Shown here piece after piece: positions 61,023-64,000 of a stretch of DNA of 64,000 bases (position 1 is the first letter of the stretch; each line of letters starts with the position of its first letter). The translations under genes and the position numbers were made by a program. The DNA is from Casuarius casuarius (lineage: Eukaryota > Chordata > Aves > Casuariiformes > Casuariidae): assembly GCA_003342895.1 (NCBI GenBank), contig PTFA01000011.1:8767081-8831080 (forward strand), read 5' to 3'. Below the pieces are notes generated by a model, which saw only the letters and a program-made list of their open reading frames with translations, was not told where the DNA came from and did not search any database.

Positions 61023-64000
61023 AATTCCCCTAAAAATCTGGCCAAGATTTGTAAATCCTGTAATTCTACTAGATACTGAAAAAGCTGACTGTGGTTTGTT
61101 CGTGTTGTAGATTGAAATAAGAGGGCTTCTGTGTGAAGTACAATTGCAGATGCAAGGAGAGCAGCCAGTTGTGATTCTTGTGATTCAATACAGTATTAAG
61201 TAACTTAGAGCTAAGAACTAATTAGAGCAAGGACTTCAGTATGTTACGCCATGAGTTGTTACTATTTCATATATGGGCTGTTTTGTTCAATAATTCTTTT
61301 GTTGGTACATTTCTGAAGTGAGGAGCAATAGAGGATCTAGAACCATTCTTTTCCTACTATCTGCACACAGTAATGATTAATAAGAAAGCTTAAATAGTGC
61401 AGTACATGGAAACACACCATAGAATATTGAAGAGACTTCAAAAGCTACTGGTATTTAAGAAAATAATTTATCTTTTGGTATGCCTATTATAATGCCTACT
61501 AAAATTTTTTAAATGGTGTAAATTAAAGTTTAAAAATCAAGCATTGCATGTTATATGAAAGGTTAGGAAGAGAAAAAACATAGTAATAATAATAGACAGA
61601 TCTTAAGTTTGTTCAGCATCAACTTAGAAAATGAAAGGCCTTTTACAATCTCTTCTTGCATTCATTAACTATACTATTTCTTCCATGGTGATGTTGTAGG
61701 GGAAGCTTTTATGAACCAGCTGCTTAAACTAAATTAGTTGGTCTCAGTTGTAGTAGAGTAGAAACAATATGGATTTTTTGTGGTTGCTTCTTTTAACTTT
61801 GCTTTTTTAAGCTTGAAAGGAGATTTTGAAATACAAATATATATGATGCTCTGATCATAGCTGTGAAGATTCAAGACAAGGCTGTCAACATAAGTTCATA
61901 TTGATACATTCGAATACCAAGCAAATAATATCACTTGTTTTTAAAGTACTTTAATTTCTTCTGGCTTTGAGGTGGTGTTGCTTACTGAAGGGCAGAATTT
62001 AAAGCAGAACAGGCCAGCTCTACACAAGTATATTACCTTGAATCTATCGCCATAAATGTCCGGCTGAACATCTGCAATTGATCTGTACTGTGATGATGTT
62101 AAGTGATGGTGATCTCTTATGATCAGTCTCTTTACAACAAGCAGTCGTGTGCATCTGGCAACCTATTGAATGTGACTTCCTAGACTGCATAGCCAGGGAC
62201 ATCCTGAGAAGGGCTGGCTGTGTCAGAGAGGTTGAACTATCAGGTCGCCTGCCCAGTATTTCAGTAGTTTTGAAGTTCAGAGAGGCCTTAAAGAAGATTT
62301 GAGATCTAGATACTGAACTGGTTGGTATCAGCCTGCCTTTAGAAGGCTCTTTAGTTCAGCTGACAAAGGAATAACAGGATCCAGTAGCTGAGCTGAAAAA
62401 GCTTCAAATGAGGAAAAAGATGTGAAAAGAAAATGATGGAAGTAGTGAGCCACTAGACAGGTTGCTAAAAAAAAGTGACTCCCTAATCTGTTGGAGGCTT
62501 TATAAAAGAGTAGACATTCTCTGAAATATTAAGCTGTGTATTGCTGAGTTCAGCCACTGCATAACAGTATTGCCTATATGATGTGAGTGAGCTTGTTAGA
62601 TCACAGCTGTCCTTAAAAATTCTTTCTATTTCTAGCCATTTTCCTTCTGTTCCGTTGTAATAACTGTGCACTGTAGTTGCTGTTAATGGACACAGTTTTT
62701 AATGTCTTCAGAGAGGAAAATAAATCAGTTTTTTCAGGGAACCAGTTTTTCCTTCAACTTTATACAGCTAGATGGAAACTTTTGGGGGGTTGTCTTCAGA
62801 ACAGGATTCTTCTAATTTTGAAATGATCAAGTTTTTGATCAAACCAGGTAACATCCTTAAAGAGTTTAATATGGTCCAAAATACATTTTGGCAACACATA
62901 TATTGTCTTAAATCTGGCCATGTGTGCATTTTTTATTCTTTTTGAACTTAATTGAGGGCCATAACACTTACTTATTACTGACATACATGTATTAAGAAAA
63001 ATTATATTCTGACATCGGTATAAATTTTATCCCAGCAAAGTCTTTAAACAGGATAACATAGTTCCGGCTAATGCTTAAGTGAGCTGTGATTAAAATTCAG
63101 CACCTGGTTAGAAGCACTGTTTCAACTGACATAATGGTTTCATATTATATTTCAATGTCAAAAATGTCTGCTGTGTCTCACTAAATTAGAAGTAGAAAAA
63201 ATTCAGTAGGTAGGGGTGAAAGGGATCATTGCTGGCCCTAAATTACAGGAACTGATTTGCTGTTGAGTAATAGCTCAATCCTGACTAAAAATAATTAGTG
63301 TCTGTTTGATTATGCGTTCATGGGATTTTGAGCTTAGAATATTTATTTAACTTCCTGGATCCAAAATATTTTTCTAAATTTTACAGCATTTTCCTATGAA
63401 GTGCTTGTTGCTTGCATTTTATTAGTCAGATGAAACTTTCTTTTGGTTCGTTGAGGACAGAAATGGAAGCATTGAAACTACTGCTGTAACTTTACGGGAA
63501 TTAAAATAATAGAATTGGTGAATATTTAGAAAATTAGTCTATTGCATATTTTTAAGGAACTGGCCAAAAGGCAGGGCAGAGGACAATTAGGTTGCATTGC
63601 TTAGCTTAGCACGCAGTTTGTTGTTAGCACATTTTTGTGTGATGCAAGAAAACTTGCTCATTAGCTGAGATCTGGTTCTTTTTTAAAGCCCTGTAAGGAA
63701 TGATCATTTCTTCTACTTTTTTTGTTGAAGAAGTACTCTCCACATTAAGTTTCCCTGTGATTCCCAAATAATCAGAGTAAGAACATGGCAATCAGGTAAA
63801 ATTATGATGCACAGTCAGAATTTGAAAGAAGATTGAGGCATGTGCTACAAAACAAAGAAACATTTAAATTATCTTCATCTTGAAAGAGCGGAAATTGTTG
63901 GGATCTCCTTTGTTTTCTAATTGTGAAATACTTTTGCTCACTAATCTCTGCTCATTTGACAAATAGCTAGCCTCGCAAAATGGCAAGATTTGTCTGTGGC
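61023..64000. other. Gene-free AT-rich stretch
   Basis: No exon is recognised. The segment 61990-62460 is purine-rich and reads like heavily broken coding sequence (see findings). The remainder is unique AT-rich DNA. Confidence 0.5.

Noticed and set aside
1..64000. CRISPR arrays, operons, phage or plasmid modules, tRNA genes
   Set aside because: No regularly spaced repeats, no dense gene packing and no intact tRNA A/B boxes; the CR1 and MIR relics indicate a vertebrate nuclear genome.

Overview
The window looks like non-coding nuclear DNA from a vertebrate, most likely a bird; a turtle or crocodilian is the alternative. It is AT-rich, with frequent stops in all frames, long homopolymer and dinucleotide runs, and no bacterial-style gene packing. 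The identifiable mobile elements are very old and sparse. They are CR1 LINE relics whose 3' ends and reverse-transcriptase text belong to the CR1 family of birds, turtles and crocodilians. There are also MIR-like SINE relics and short ancient sauropsid-type repeats. No young repeat burst is seen, which fits an avian genome better than a turtle one. The assignment rests on remembered family consensus, not on a database search.

I recognise no protein-coding gene, no known coding exon, no tRNA, rRNA or snRNA, and no CRISPR array. The open frames of 60 to 134 codons scattered through the window are what random AT-rich DNA of this length gives. None carries a motif I can name, apart from decayed reverse transcriptase inside a CR1 relic. 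The window is therefore best read as intergenic DNA or the inside of a very long intron.

Layout. Positions 1-71 hold an exon-like segment on the minus strand that ends in a near-perfect splice donor at the window edge. Positions 132-10334 are plain AT-rich DNA with traces of ancient repeats. Positions 10335-10830 are an isolated CpG-rich patch. Positions 11525-15720 are the transposon-rich part: a CR1 3' end, a MIR-like SINE, a second CR1 3' end, and a 1.6 kb CR1 reverse-transcriptase relic. A MIR-like relic lies at 17205-17460. From 17.5 to 42 kb there are low-complexity tracts, further repeat traces, and blocks that look like conserved non-coding elements (31770-31990, 41290-41720). Positions 42719-42950 are an almost pure A/T block. 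At 47750-48160 there is an exon-like or conserved block with CpG palindromes and a hydrophobic frame. A 111-bp-period tandem duplication lies at 51798-51976, and a palindromic ancient element at 60886-61022.

No genes can be shown to work together here. The candidates most worth testing are the CpG-rich patch at 10.3-10.8 kb, the block at 47.75-48.16 kb, the edge exon at 1-71, and the conserved-looking blocks near 31.8, 41.5 and 50.2 kb. No novel biological system is demonstrated by the sequence alone.
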